DNA of 64,000 nucleotides from an uncultured bacterium (lineage in GTDB: Bacteria > Cyanobacteriota > Vampirovibrionia > Gastranaerophilales > Gastranaerophilaceae). Each line of letters starts with the position of its first letter. Within the stretch, counting starts at the first letter, position 1. The notes below the pieces were generated by a model that was given only the letters and a program-made list of their open reading frames with translations, had not been told where the DNA came from and made no database searches. The stretch is taken from positions 1 through 64,000 of the forward strand of contig CASEYP010000019.1 in assembly GCA_949292185.1 (NCBI GenBank), written 5' to 3'. A program made the position numbers and the translations under genes. Shown piece by piece: positions 35,867-43,587 of this stretch.

Positions 35867-36754
35867 TTACAATGTATCTAAATATTCTCTAACCTTTTGC
35901 ATTCTAACATTTTCGCTCAAACCCGCTTGGCGCAAATCCATTAAAGTTTCATATATTGCGCCAAATGGTCTATCTACTTTTGCATTTTTCAAAATATCAT
36001 CTAATAATGATGGCATATATTCAAACGCTGCGCTCATTGGTAATTGACATTTTTCAGAAGCTAAAAGACATTTTTTCAAAATTTCTTTTTTAAAATTCTT
36101 ATCTCCACCATGCTGAATAAATATTCTTAAAAAAGAAAAAATATCATTAGGTTCTGAGCATGGAACCCAATCAACTTCATCAACTATTCGAATACTATTA
36201 CCAACTTTTATAAAATTATTTGGATTATTTGTGTCAAATCTATAATATAAATTGGCATCATGAATGTCATTAAGTTTTTGGAATTCTCGGGCAAGAGTAT
36301 CAAACGCACGCTGAGGTAATGACAAAAATTCTCTTAATGAATAATTATAAGCCGTTGCACCTTGATTATTACTTCGTGCCAAAAGAGTATATTTTCTTTT
36401 ATCAGCAGACGCGTTACGCATAATTGGAATGTTTCCGAATTTTGCTACATATTCACCAAAATAACTCTTTATATCTGAAAATTTGTGAGCACTATTAACT
36501 TTAATTTCACCAACTTTTGGCTCTTCACTGTAAAAAGTTTTAAAAACATAATAATCATCAATTTTAGAAACTTTACCATAAGCGCCTGCACCTATAACAT
36601 TTTTTTCCTTAAGTTTAAATACTTTAGAAAAAGAATCTACAAGTTCATCAGCACCTTTACCTGTTTCTAAATATTTTTCTAACTCTTTGCTAAATGGACT
36701 TTTATAATATGCTTGAAATGTTGGGGTATAATTTTTTGAGGTTACAGTATTCAT
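35867..36754 (-). CDS. Protein-kinase-like fold protein
   Basis: The 295-residue protein has kinase-like landmarks in order. NVIGAGAYGKVSKI at 52-65 resembles the glycine-rich loop, with VFK placing Lys72 as the ATP-anchoring Lys. NDIHDANLYYRFD (162-174) resembles the catalytic loop, with Asp166 and a possible Asn (PNNFIK). IRIVDEVDW (188-196) resembles the metal-binding DxD region. The N-terminus has PTFQAYY (11-17), the Phe-motif style seen elsewhere here. No signal peptide or membrane segment is present. Similar compact kinase-like folds occur in secreted effectors. Kinase activity is inferred from motifs only. Confidence 0.65.
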   Translation of the reverse strand: MNTVTSKNYTPTFQAYYKSPFSKELEKYLETGKGADELVDSFSKVFKLKEKNVIGAGAYGKVSKIDDYYVFKTFYSEEPKVGEIKVNSAHKFSDIKSYFGEYVAKFGNIPIMRNASADKRKYTLLARSNNQGATAYNYSLREFLSLPQRAFDTLAREFQKLNDIHDANLYYRFDTNNPNNFIKVGNSIRIVDEVDWVPCSEPNDIFSFLRIFIQHGGDKNFKKEILKKCLLASEKCQLPMSAAFEYMPSLLDDILKNAKVDRPFGAIYETLMDLRQAGLSENVRMQKVREYLDTL

Positions 36755-36798
36755 TTGTGAATTTAAAAACTCAAAAACAAATATTTTTGCCAGTCTAT

Positions 36799-37815
36799 TT
36801 ATACAATTTTATAAATCAAATAATAAATTATTGAAGATAAAATCATACAGGCAGGAATAGTTAAAACCCAAGCAATAACAATATTTCCTACTATTCTCCA
36901 TTTTACTGCATGTGCATGTAATGTTGAACCCACACCCATAATAGATGTAGAAATAACATGTGTAGTACTCAATGGAATTCCAAAATGAGAGGCTGTTAAG
37001 ATTAAAGCAGCAGCAGAAGTTTCTGCGGCAAAACCATGTATAGGTTTTAGTTTTATAATTTTATGCCCCATGGTTTTTATAATCTTCCAGCCGCCGTTCA
37101 TAGTTCCAGCTGCCATTGTAATTGCACAGGCCAAAATTACATAAATAGGAATATCAAATTCGCCTGACGGTCCTTTATGCAGAACACCGCCTGCTAAAAG
37201 TGCCAATGTTATTATACCCATTGTTTTTTGAGCATCATTTGAACCATGGCTTAATGCCATTAAACCGGATGATATTAACTGTAATTTTCTAAAGCTTTTA
37301 TTTACAGTATACGGATGTGCGCGTGTTATAACAATTATCCAGGCAAGAATAAGCATCAGTGTAAACCCTACACAAAAACCCAATACCGGAGATGTAAACA
37401 TTGGTATAATAACTTTATCAAGCAAGGTATTTAAATGTACTGCTTCAAAACCAGCTTTGACAATAGTTGCGCCGAGCAAACCGCCTATCAAAGCATGAGA
37501 TGAACTTGATGGAAGCCCTTTCCACCATGTAAATAAATTCCATAAAACAGCAGACAACAGCGCACAAAAAATTACTGTTAATGTAACCATTTCACTATTG
37601 ACAATACCGGCTCCTATGGTTTTAGCGACATGAGTACCTGTTAATGCTCCTATAAATTCTAGAGTAGCACCAAATAGTACGGCTTGTTTTGGGGATAAAA
37701 CTTTTGTTGAAACAACTGTTGCTATGGCATTTGCACAATCATGAAAACCGTTTATGAATTCAAACACAAGAGCAACAATTATAACTGCTATTAAAATAAA
37801 AATTAATATTGACAT
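36799..37815 (-). CDS. pit: Low-affinity inorganic phosphate transporter (Pit family)
   Basis: The 338-residue integral membrane protein has the PiT/PHO-4 signature: VALVFEFINGFHDCANAIAT, ATVVSTKVLSPKQA, and a second copy in the C-terminal half as MALSHGSNDAQKTMG followed by GIPLSTTHV. These are the two inverted repeats of the family. It carries phosphate (or metal-phosphate) by cation symport. It lies 7 bases after the DUF47 gene, forming the common DUF47-pit operon. Confidence 0.93.
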   Translation of the reverse strand: MSILIFILIAVIIVALVFEFINGFHDCANAIATVVSTKVLSPKQAVLFGATLEFIGALTGTHVAKTIGAGIVNSEMVTLTVIFCALLSAVLWNLFTWWKGLPSSSSHALIGGLLGATIVKAGFEAVHLNTLLDKVIIPMFTSPVLGFCVGFTLMLILAWIIVITRAHPYTVNKSFRKLQLISSGLMALSHGSNDAQKTMGIITLALLAGGVLHKGPSGEFDIPIYVILACAITMAAGTMNGGWKIIKTMGHKIIKLKPIHGFAAETSAAALILTASHFGIPLSTTHVISTSIMGVGSTLHAHAVKWRIVGNIVIAWVLTIPACMILSSIIYYLIYKIV

Positions 37816-37822
37816 AATACTC

Positions 37823-38464
37823 CTAAGATTGTTTTAATACGACGTTTAATATAGTATCTGTTACAAAGAAACAGGCATCAAATGCATTTTCTATTTCTTT
37901 GTAAATATCTCTTAATTTGATAACCTCAAGAGCATCATATCTTCCGGAAAATAAATTTTTCATGGCACGTCTGTGGATTTCATCCCCATGAGATTCGATT
38001 TCTTTCATTTCAATATTTAATTTAGTTATTTCTTCAACATTTGAAACTTTTTTAAATTTTTTAATCATCTCACCGAGTTTTTCTGTTGCCTGAACCAAAG
38101 TTAAAGCCTGTTCTTTCATCTCATCCGTATACTTGTCTACTCTGTACACTTCAAGATTTAAACAGGCTTTTGCTATTCTTTTATTTATTTTATTTAATTG
38201 AACGGCAATAATTTGAATATCTTCTCTTTCAATAGGAGTTATAAAACTTTTATTTAACTGTTTTAAAATTGCCCTGTATGAAAGTTTTCCTTTTTTCTTA
38301 TACTTCAAAGCTTTTTCTTTATATTCATCAGTAAATTGATTATGCATTATCTCATCATATAGCCTTGCTGTTTTCTGGCAAACTTCCGCACTGTCTTGAA
38401 AATACGTAAAAAACATCTTATCTTCAGGCGGTAATATATATGACATTAAATTAAATTTTGGCAT
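37823..38464 (-). CDS. DUF47 family PhoU-like phosphate-transport regulator
   Basis: The 213-residue helical protein matches DUF47 (PhoU-like) proteins encoded next to Pit transporters: PPEDKMFFTYFQDSAEVCQK at the start, ESHGDEIHRRAMKNLF in the middle, and IKLRDIYKEIENAFDACFFV near the end. The second and third blocks are the E/D-rich metal-binding helices typical of PhoU. It probably modulates the adjacent transporter. An AGGAGAA ribosome-binding site precedes the ATG. Confidence 0.9.
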   Translation of the reverse strand: MPKFNLMSYILPPEDKMFFTYFQDSAEVCQKTARLYDEIMHNQFTDEYKEKALKYKKKGKLSYRAILKQLNKSFITPIEREDIQIIAVQLNKINKRIAKACLNLEVYRVDKYTDEMKEQALTLVQATEKLGEMIKKFKKVSNVEEITKLNIEMKEIESHGDEIHRRAMKNLFSGRYDALEVIKLRDIYKEIENAFDACFFVTDTILNVVLKQS

Positions 38465-38567
38465 AAGCTATTCTCCTTTTATGTATTCAAACACAGCATA
38501 CCTTAAGCATAGTTTTTTAAAAAGTACTTTTTTACAAAAATTAATCTTCTAAAAATAACCTCCTTAT

Positions 38568-40952
38568 TTATATAAATAAGTTAGAATTTGAATTTCCGCT
38601 TGCGGAAATATATTTTGCAACTCCAGCAATTTCAACGCCGTCAATCAATTCTTCTTTTTGAATTCCCATAACATCCATACTCATTTGGCATGCTATGAAT
38701 TTAACACCTTGATCCTGAGCTTGTTTGATAAGTTCTTTTAATGTAGAAATATTTTTGCTTTTCATAACTTCTTTCATCATAAATGAACCTAAACCACCCA
38801 TATTCATTTTTGAAAGTGTCAATTTATCAGCACCTTTTGGCATCATCATACCAAACATTTTGTCGATAAATGATTTTTTTACATTAACATTATCTTTTCT
38901 CAAAACATTCAACCCCCAGAATGTGAAAAATAATGTTACATCATAACCGCTAGCCTTAGCGCCATTTGCAATAATAAACGCAGCTAAAGCCTTATCTAAA
39001 TCATTAGAAAAAACTACAATAGTTTGTGCTTTTTTATTATTATCAACAATAACTTTATTTTCTAGCGCTTTATCTTGCCCTTTTTGAATTGTTGCAACTA
39101 TTTTTTTATCAACAGTATTTAAACTTAATAAAGTATTATTTGTAGAATTACACCAAGCCTCAACATCAGCATAAAAACCTTTATCCGTTGATGAAATTTC
39201 TAAAACTTCACCATTTTGCATCCCAGAAATATTTTCAGCCAACTTCATAATAGGCCCCGGACAAGATAATCCGCAAGCATCAACTTTCACAATACTATCA
39301 CTTGATTTTGATGCCATTACAGGAAGCTTATTAATCTTGATAACCTTACTTTCTTTATCTTTTAGCATTTCCTTATACAACTTCATGCCGGCCATCAAAG
39401 AATAAACATTGTTAAATCCGTTTTGTAATAATATTCTTGATGCAACATAACTTGTATAACCTGAATCGCAAACCAAAATAACTTTTTTATCTTTCGGAAC
39501 TTCATCAAGTCTGTTTCTTAACTGCGCAACAGGAATATTAATAGCTCCCTCAACAGATTTAATTTTAAAACTATCAGGAATTCTCACATCTATAACATAA
39601 GAATTTTCAAGATCTTCAAAGAATGCAGGTTTGACAAATCCTCTCAAAACATTATCCGCACACATTCCCAAAATATTTACAGGATCTTTAGCAGATGAAT
39701 AAGGAGGAGCATAACACAATTCACTATCCAACAAATCTTGTACCCCTCCATTATTTCTCATAATAGTTGAAATAACATCAACTCTTTTTTCTACACCCTC
39801 TTGACCAACTGCCTGAACACCTAAAATCTTACCTTCGTTATTAAAAAGTAATTTATATAACGTAGATGTTGAACCAGGATAATATCCAGCATGAGAATTT
39901 CCAAAAGTTAAAATCTTCCAATACGGAATTTGCTGTCTTTTCAAAAGCTTTTCATTATAACCACAACAAGCAACAGTATAATCAAACACCTTTAACACAG
40001 ATGTTCCTTGAGATTTTTTATAAACGGAATTTACCCCGTAAATATTATCCGCAATAATTCTTCCCTGTCTATTTGCAGGCCCTGCCAAAGGAATTAAAAC
40101 ATCATCATCAGTTACAAAACTCTTAACTTCAATATTATCTCCACCTGCATAAATATCTACATCAGAAGTTTGCAAATTATCATTAACCTTTATACCTCGA
40201 TTAACTTCAAGTCCGGCATTTTGTGCCAAAGTAATTTCAGGTCTAACCCCGATTGATAAAATTACAATATCATAACCAATCTTTCTACCTGAAGCTAATT
40301 CAACTTCATTCTCACTAAAGCTCTTAACTCCATCTGATAATATCAATTCTACACCATTTGCCCTCATTTCATTTTGAGCAAAACAAGCAATTTCATAATC
40401 AACAGGAGCTAAAATTTGATCAGATAATTCAACAAGCTTTGTATCAATATTAAGATGTGCAAGGTTTTCTGCCATCTCAACTCCGATAAAACCTCCGCCA
40501 ATTACTACTGCACTTTTTACATCATGCTCTGCAATATAATCCTTAATTTTATCAGCATCAGCCAAAGTTCTAACAGTGAAAATATTTTTATTGTCAATTC
40601 CTTCTAAATTAGGCTTGATAGGATTTGCACCCTGAGCTAAAACTAATTTGTCATAATAAAATTTTTCGCCATTTTTAACTAAAACATATTTTTCAGCTCT
40701 ATTAATTTCTACAACTTCACTGTTTAACTTAACGTCAATATTAAACATATTCTTAAATTTTTGAGGATTAGAAACAAGAATTTTCTCCCTTTCTCCAATA
40801 ACCCCAGAACAATAATAAGGCAAACCACAATTGGCAATAGAAATTTCATTCGTACGCTCTAAAATCGTAATTTCAGAATGTTCGTCCAATCTTCTCAATC
40901 TTGCTGCACAACTTGCTCCGCATGCCCCGCCACCTATTATAACTATTTTCAT
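38568..40952 (-). CDS. CoA-disulfide reductase-like fusion with rhodanese, TusA and DsrE domains
   Basis: The protein is 794 residues from the ATG at 40952 (GAGG six bases upstream; the extra in-frame TTG start is unneeded). Domains in order: an FAD/NAD(P) disulfide reductase (MKIVIIGGGACGASCAARL, active-site Cys42 in ANCGLPYYCSG), a rhodanese domain with Cys495 in VILVCDSGYTSY, a TusA/SirA-like domain with Cys560 and Cys564 in DACGLSCPGPIMKL, and a DsrE/DsrF-like domain (IVVFSNDLDKALAAFIIANG). Each can carry or relay sulfane sulfur, so the enzyme likely handles persulfide or polysulfide. The divergent arsR and shared operator suggest repression by that regulator. Confidence 0.93.
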   Translation of the reverse strand: MKIVIIGGGACGASCAARLRRLDEHSEITILERTNEISIANCGLPYYCSGVIGEREKILVSNPQKFKNMFNIDVKLNSEVVEINRAEKYVLVKNGEKFYYDKLVLAQGANPIKPNLEGIDNKNIFTVRTLADADKIKDYIAEHDVKSAVVIGGGFIGVEMAENLAHLNIDTKLVELSDQILAPVDYEIACFAQNEMRANGVELILSDGVKSFSENEVELASGRKIGYDIVILSIGVRPEITLAQNAGLEVNRGIKVNDNLQTSDVDIYAGGDNIEVKSFVTDDDVLIPLAGPANRQGRIIADNIYGVNSVYKKSQGTSVLKVFDYTVACCGYNEKLLKRQQIPYWKILTFGNSHAGYYPGSTSTLYKLLFNNEGKILGVQAVGQEGVEKRVDVISTIMRNNGGVQDLLDSELCYAPPYSSAKDPVNILGMCADNVLRGFVKPAFFEDLENSYVIDVRIPDSFKIKSVEGAINIPVAQLRNRLDEVPKDKKVILVCDSGYTSYVASRILLQNGFNNVYSLMAGMKLYKEMLKDKESKVIKINKLPVMASKSSDSIVKVDACGLSCPGPIMKLAENISGMQNGEVLEISSTDKGFYADVEAWCNSTNNTLLSLNTVDKKIVATIQKGQDKALENKVIVDNNKKAQTIVVFSNDLDKALAAFIIANGAKASGYDVTLFFTFWGLNVLRKDNVNVKKSFIDKMFGMMMPKGADKLTLSKMNMGGLGSFMMKEVMKSKNISTLKELIKQAQDQGVKFIACQMSMDVMGIQKEELIDGVEIAGVAKYISASGNSNSNLFI

Positions 40953-40974
40953 TTTTGCCTCTTTCAATTTTCAT

Positions 40975-40987
40975 ATATTCGTATATT
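40975..40987. promoter_or_regulatory. Putative ArsR-family operator, site 1
   Basis: ATATTCGTATATT lies just upstream of the fusion gene start. It matches 12 of 13 bases of the site at 41040-41052, ATATTCGCATATT. The two sites are 65 bases apart in the 116-base divergent spacer. Confidence 0.55.
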
Positions 40988-41033
40988 CATATATTTATAT
41001 TATCAAATTTTCTATTCCTCGTCAATATATAAT

Positions 41034-41062
41034 TTGACAATATTCGCATATTGTAATATTCT
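41034..41062 (+). promoter_or_regulatory. arsR promoter with operator inside, leaderless start
   Basis: TTGACA (41034-41039), a 17-base spacer and TATTCT (41057-41062) form a promoter. The palindrome CAATATTCGCATATTG (41038-41053) lies mostly within the spacer, as an autorepressor site would. Initiation about 7 bases past the -10 would fall on the ATG at 41069, and no Shine-Dalgarno exists, so the mRNA is probably leaderless. Confidence 0.6.
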
Positions 41063-41068
41063 CATAAT

Positions 41069-41344
41069 ATGAAAAACCAAAATATAAATATAGATGAATA
41101 TACTGCTATTTTTAAAGCATTAGCGCACCCTACAAGATTGACTATTGCATACAATTTGATGACCCAACCGGAATGTAATGTGAGCAAAATGTGTGAATGT
41201 CTAAATATTGCGCAACCTACAGTTTCGCAACACTTGACCATTTTAAAAAATGCAAACGTAATTTCAGGTCATCGTCACGCTAATCAAATATGCTACAGAG
41301 TTAAAAATCCAAAGGTTTTAAAGATTTTAAAACAGCTTTCATAA
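41069..41344 (+). CDS. ArsR-family transcriptional repressor
   Basis: The 91-residue winged-helix repressor has the ArsR/SmtB layout: AIFKALAHPTRLTIAYNL, then the recognition helix QPTVSQHLTILKNANVISG. Cys36, Cys42 and Cys44 (ECNVSKMCECLN) are in the helix where ArsR-type sensors bind metal through CxC, and Cys74 lies in the wing (NQICYRV). A thiol pair could sense metal(loid)s or sulfane sulfur. It is divergent from the persulfide-type fusion gene, with matching palindromes on each side of the spacer. Confidence 0.88.
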   Translation: MKNQNINIDEYTAIFKALAHPTRLTIAYNLMTQPECNVSKMCECLNIAQPTVSQHLTILKNANVISGHRHANQICYRVKNPKVLKILKQLS

Positions 41345-41456
41345 AGTTAATTATTTTTACACCCTATAAAGTTGTTATAGACAATTTATAAAAAAAAATA
41401 CAATTTCCCCAAACAAAAATACTTTATATAAATATCAACAGTATAGGGGAAAATAT

Positions 41457-41615
41457 ATGCAACTTGGAAAAATTGGAACAAATATAATACGAAAAGCTGT
41501 AGTTTGGGCAAAAACAGGAAAAAACACAACAAGCATAATCCAAACAAAAATTTATGCTCACTTCTTACTTTCTTTAAAACATAAGTTGAAATGCGCAAAA
41601 TTCTATTGCCAATAA
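41457..41615 (+). CDS. Small basic protein, 52 residues
   Basis: An ATG at 41457 preceded by AGGGGA six bases upstream opens a 52-codon frame: MQLGKIGTNIIRKAVVWAKT, then mostly basic, with two Cys near the end. The N-terminus resembles [16 protein letters not shown] of the KGFGG-motif protein. The 3' end overlaps the convergent HAD gene by 13 bases. It could be a small amphipathic or toxin-like peptide. It was recognised by the ribosome-binding site and coding look only. Confidence 0.4.
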   Translation: MQLGKIGTNIIRKAVVWAKTGKNTTSIIQTKIYAHFLLSLKHKLKCAKFYCQ

Positions 41616-41938
41616 ACTTTGAAGTTTTCAATTTCTTCAAGCGTTTTGTGATAATCACCCTTAAAACAAATTGTCCTATCATCAATATAAAGATATGATG
41701 ATAATTTTACATTAGTTACATCCTTAAAAAATTTATCTATATTGTTACTAATTAGCCATTTAGTTGCAAGCATCAAGTTTCTTGATGTAAAAAGATACAA
41801 TTCAGCACTTTGAGATAACTTTTCTAAAAACTCATAAGCCCCAACTTTAATTTTAGGAATATGATTTTCATTATATTTCTCTTTCCCGTACTCATTCAAT
41901 ACGCCATCTAAATCTATTAGTATCTTTTTATTAAACAT
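41603..41938 (-). CDS. HAD-like phosphatase domain protein, copy 1
   Basis: The 111-residue protein starts with HAD motif I (KKILIDLDGVLNEYG) and contains LYLFTSRN as motif II and LYIDDRTICFKGDY as motif IV, so it is a compact, cap-less HAD hydrolase of the 5'-nucleotidase-like type. It is nearly identical to copy 2 at 42371. It faces an XRE regulator across a short spacer containing TTGTCCG/CGGACAA. The 3' end overlaps the small gene at 41457 on the other strand. Substrate is unknown. Confidence 0.75.
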   Translation of the reverse strand: MFNKKILIDLDGVLNEYGKEKYNENHIPKIKVGAYEFLEKLSQSAELYLFTSRNLMLATKWLISNNIDKFFKDVTNVKLSSYLYIDDRTICFKGDYHKTLEEIENFKVYWQ

Positions 41939-41946
41939 AAACCTAT

Positions 41947-41991
41947 TTGTCCGTCATACAGTTTGTTTATATTGTCATTATAGCGGACAAT
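41947..41991 (+). promoter_or_regulatory. Divergent regulatory region with inverted repeat
   Basis: TTGTCCG (41947-41953) and CGGACAA (41984-41990) form a perfect 7-bp inverted repeat. The right arm covers the GACAAT -10 of a promoter with TTGTTT (41963-41968) and a 17-base spacer. The predicted start coincides with the ATG at 41998. Autorepression by the XRE protein is likely. Confidence 0.5.
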
Positions 41992-41997
41992 TTAATT

Positions 41998-42210
41998 ATG
42001 GACAAGGTTTTATTACAAAAATTAGCAAATCGCATAAAAGAGTTAAGAAAAATACATAAGTACACTCAAGACGATTTAGCAGATTTAGCTCAAATTGCAC
42101 GTTCCACTTTAGGGAACATTGAAACTGCTCAAAATGATGTAACCTTTTCCAAATTAAACAAAATAGCAAAGGCTTTTAATTTAACCTTAGCAGAATTTTT
42201 AAATTTTTAA
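41998..42210 (+). CDS. XRE-family HTH regulator, copy 1
   Basis: The 70-residue protein is a complete HTH_3 domain: LANRIKELRKIHKYTQDDLA, DLAQIARSTLGNIETAQND and LNKIAKAFNLTLAEFL. The ATG at 41998 is preferred to the upstream ATG at 41947, which lies in the promoter and palindrome. No ribosome-binding site exists, consistent with a leaderless message. It is divergent from HAD copy 1. Confidence 0.8.
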   Translation: MDKVLLQKLANRIKELRKIHKYTQDDLADLAQIARSTLGNIETAQNDVTFSKLNKIAKAFNLTLAEFLNF

Positions 42211-42211
42211 C

Positions 42212-42250
42212 ATGAATCAAGATATTAGACAAAATAGACAAAGCCAAAAG
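42212..42250 (+). pseudogene. Fragment of an XRE gene 5' end
   Basis: ATGAATCAAGATATTAGACA here matches the first 20 bases of the XRE gene at 42773 with one change, then diverges into a short frame ending within about 14 codons. It is a remnant left by rearrangement between the two HAD/XRE modules. Confidence 0.5.
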
Positions 42251-42276
42251 TAATATAAATTTATATTATTTATTTA

Positions 42277-42343
42277 ATTGTCTCAAAATCCTTGTAATAC
42301 CTTGTGCAACACATTCATCACTCGTTTTGAGACAGAAGTCAAG
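42277..42343. repeat. 67-bp repeat with inverted ends, copy 1
   Basis: The segment starts TTGTCTCAAAA and ends CGTTTTGAGACAGAAGTCAAGT. The 10-bp arms TGTCTCAAAA (42278-42287) and TTTTGAGACA (42324-42333) pair perfectly. The copy at 43588-43654 matches except for four bases, all between the arms. The two copies bracket HAD copy 2, XRE copy 2 and the broken hipBA. Confidence 0.8.
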
Positions 42344-42370
42344 TGGGGGTAAATATAAATATAAAAAATA

Positions 42371-42706
42371 TTATTTCCAGTAAACTTTGAATTTTTCAAT
42401 TTCTTCAAGAGTTTTGTGATAATCCCCCTTGAAACAAATCGTTCTATCATCAATGTAAAGATATGACGGTAATTTTACATTAGTTACATCTTTAAAAAAC
42501 TTATCTAAATTATTATTAATTAGCCATTTAGTTGCAAGCATCAAGTTTCTTGATGTAAAAAGATACAATTCAGCACTTTGAGATAATGTTTCTAAAAACT
42601 CATAAGCCCCGACCTTAATTTCAGGAATGTAATTTTCATTAAATTTTTCTTTTCCGTACTCATTTAGTACGCCGTCTAAATCTATAAGTATCTTTTTAGT
42701 GAACAT
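42371..42706 (-). CDS. HAD-like phosphatase domain protein, copy 2
   Basis: This 111-residue protein is a close duplicate of copy 1 at 41603, differing at about 13 residues (for example FNENYIPEI for YNENHIPKI). The catalytic DLDGVLNEYG, LYLFTSRN and YIDDRT motifs are intact in both. It is transcribed leftward and faces XRE copy 2. It lies just inside the 67-bp repeat at 42277. Confidence 0.75.
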   Translation of the reverse strand: MFTKKILIDLDGVLNEYGKEKFNENYIPEIKVGAYEFLETLSQSAELYLFTSRNLMLATKWLINNNLDKFFKDVTNVKLPSYLYIDDRTICFKGDYHKTLEEIEKFKVYWK

Positions 42707-42772
42707 AAAATTACCTTATTAAATGGACTGTCATTCCTGTTAATAATGTTCTAATAATAACATAATTGGAAT

Positions 42773-42982
42773 ATGAGTCAAGATATTAGACAAATATTAG
42801 CAAATAATATTAAAAATCTGCGAACACAGAAAAAGTTAAGCAGGGAAGAATTATCTTTAGTTTTAGGAGTTGATAATTCTTATGTTTCAAAACTTGAAAA
42901 AGGTAAAATAAATATTACTTTAGATAAAATTGAAATGCTAGCCAATTATTTTGAAACAGAAGTATATTTATTATTAAAATAA
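42773..42982 (+). CDS. XRE-family HTH regulator, copy 2
   Basis: The 69-residue HTH_3 protein has LANNIKNLRTQKKLSREELS, then NSYVSKLEKGKINITLDKIE. It differs from copy 1 far more than the HAD partners differ from each other. No ribosome-binding site precedes the ATG; CATAAT ending 7 bases upstream could be a -10, which again would give a leaderless transcript. Confidence 0.78.
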   Translation: MSQDIRQILANNIKNLRTQKKLSREELSLVLGVDNSYVSKLEKGKINITLDKIEMLANYFETEVYLLLK

Positions 42983-43072
42983 ATCTCATTGATAATTTAG
43001 GGTATCTTAATTTGCAAGTATAAACAAACTCACATTATAAGATTCAAAACATAAGAAGATAAGATTGATTTA

Positions 43073-43261
43073 AAAAGTTAAAAATGCCCGTAAGGAACAA
43101 CATCTTACACAAGCAGATTTGGCGATTGCTGCAAATGTCGGGGTAAGGTTTCTTGTTGCCCTGAAAAACGGAAAAGAAACCGCACAAATTGGGAAAGCCA
43201 TAAATGTTTGTCATGCATTGGGGATTACAATAGATGTCAAATCTCCTTATGAAAAAATTTA
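43073..43261 (+). pseudogene. Truncated hipB-like antitoxin gene
   Basis: From about 43073 one frame reads ARKEQHLTQADLAIAANVG, then GVRFLVALKNGKETAQIGKA and INVCHALGITIDV, a HipB/Y4mF-type HTH antitoxin. An in-frame stop lies immediately upstream and no start codon precedes the homology, so the 5' end is lost. It is followed at once by a broken hipA. Confidence 0.75.
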
Positions 43262-43271
43262 AGAGGTAAAT

Positions 43272-43530
43272 GTTGAGTAATTCTTTGAACGTATTTTTGA
43301 ATGATAAACATATCGGAATATTAGAACAAGACGGTAATGGCGGTGTAATTTTTCAATATTTGAACAATGCTGACAGAAGCCATTAGAAGAAAATGCACTC
43401 GAAAAATTTATCAACGAACTCCCCCTAAAACCATTGGCAACAGGGATTGAAGATATGCGATTATCTTTAGCCGGTGCACAGGATAAAATCTCTGCGATTG
43501 TTATGTTCGGTGCATTTGTGCAAGGTTGAG
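43272..43530 (+). pseudogene. Broken hipA-like kinase gene
   Basis: The frame from 43272 reads NVFLNDKHIGILEQDGNGG, the start of HipA proteins, and stops after about 40 codons. A second frame then continues as PLEENALEKFINELPLKPL and RLSLAGAQDKIS, the HipA Gly-rich loop region, and stops near 43530. The kinase catalytic part is missing. It is frameshifted and truncated. Confidence 0.75.
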
Positions 43531-43587
43531 AGTTTTTGAACTTAAGCCACATATCAATCATTTTGACTGTCTCAACTTGGTTTTCCA

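Noticed and set aside
41386-41685. A 99-codon minus-strand frame
   Set aside because: It overlaps the end of HAD copy 1 and lies antisense to the better supported small gene at 41457.
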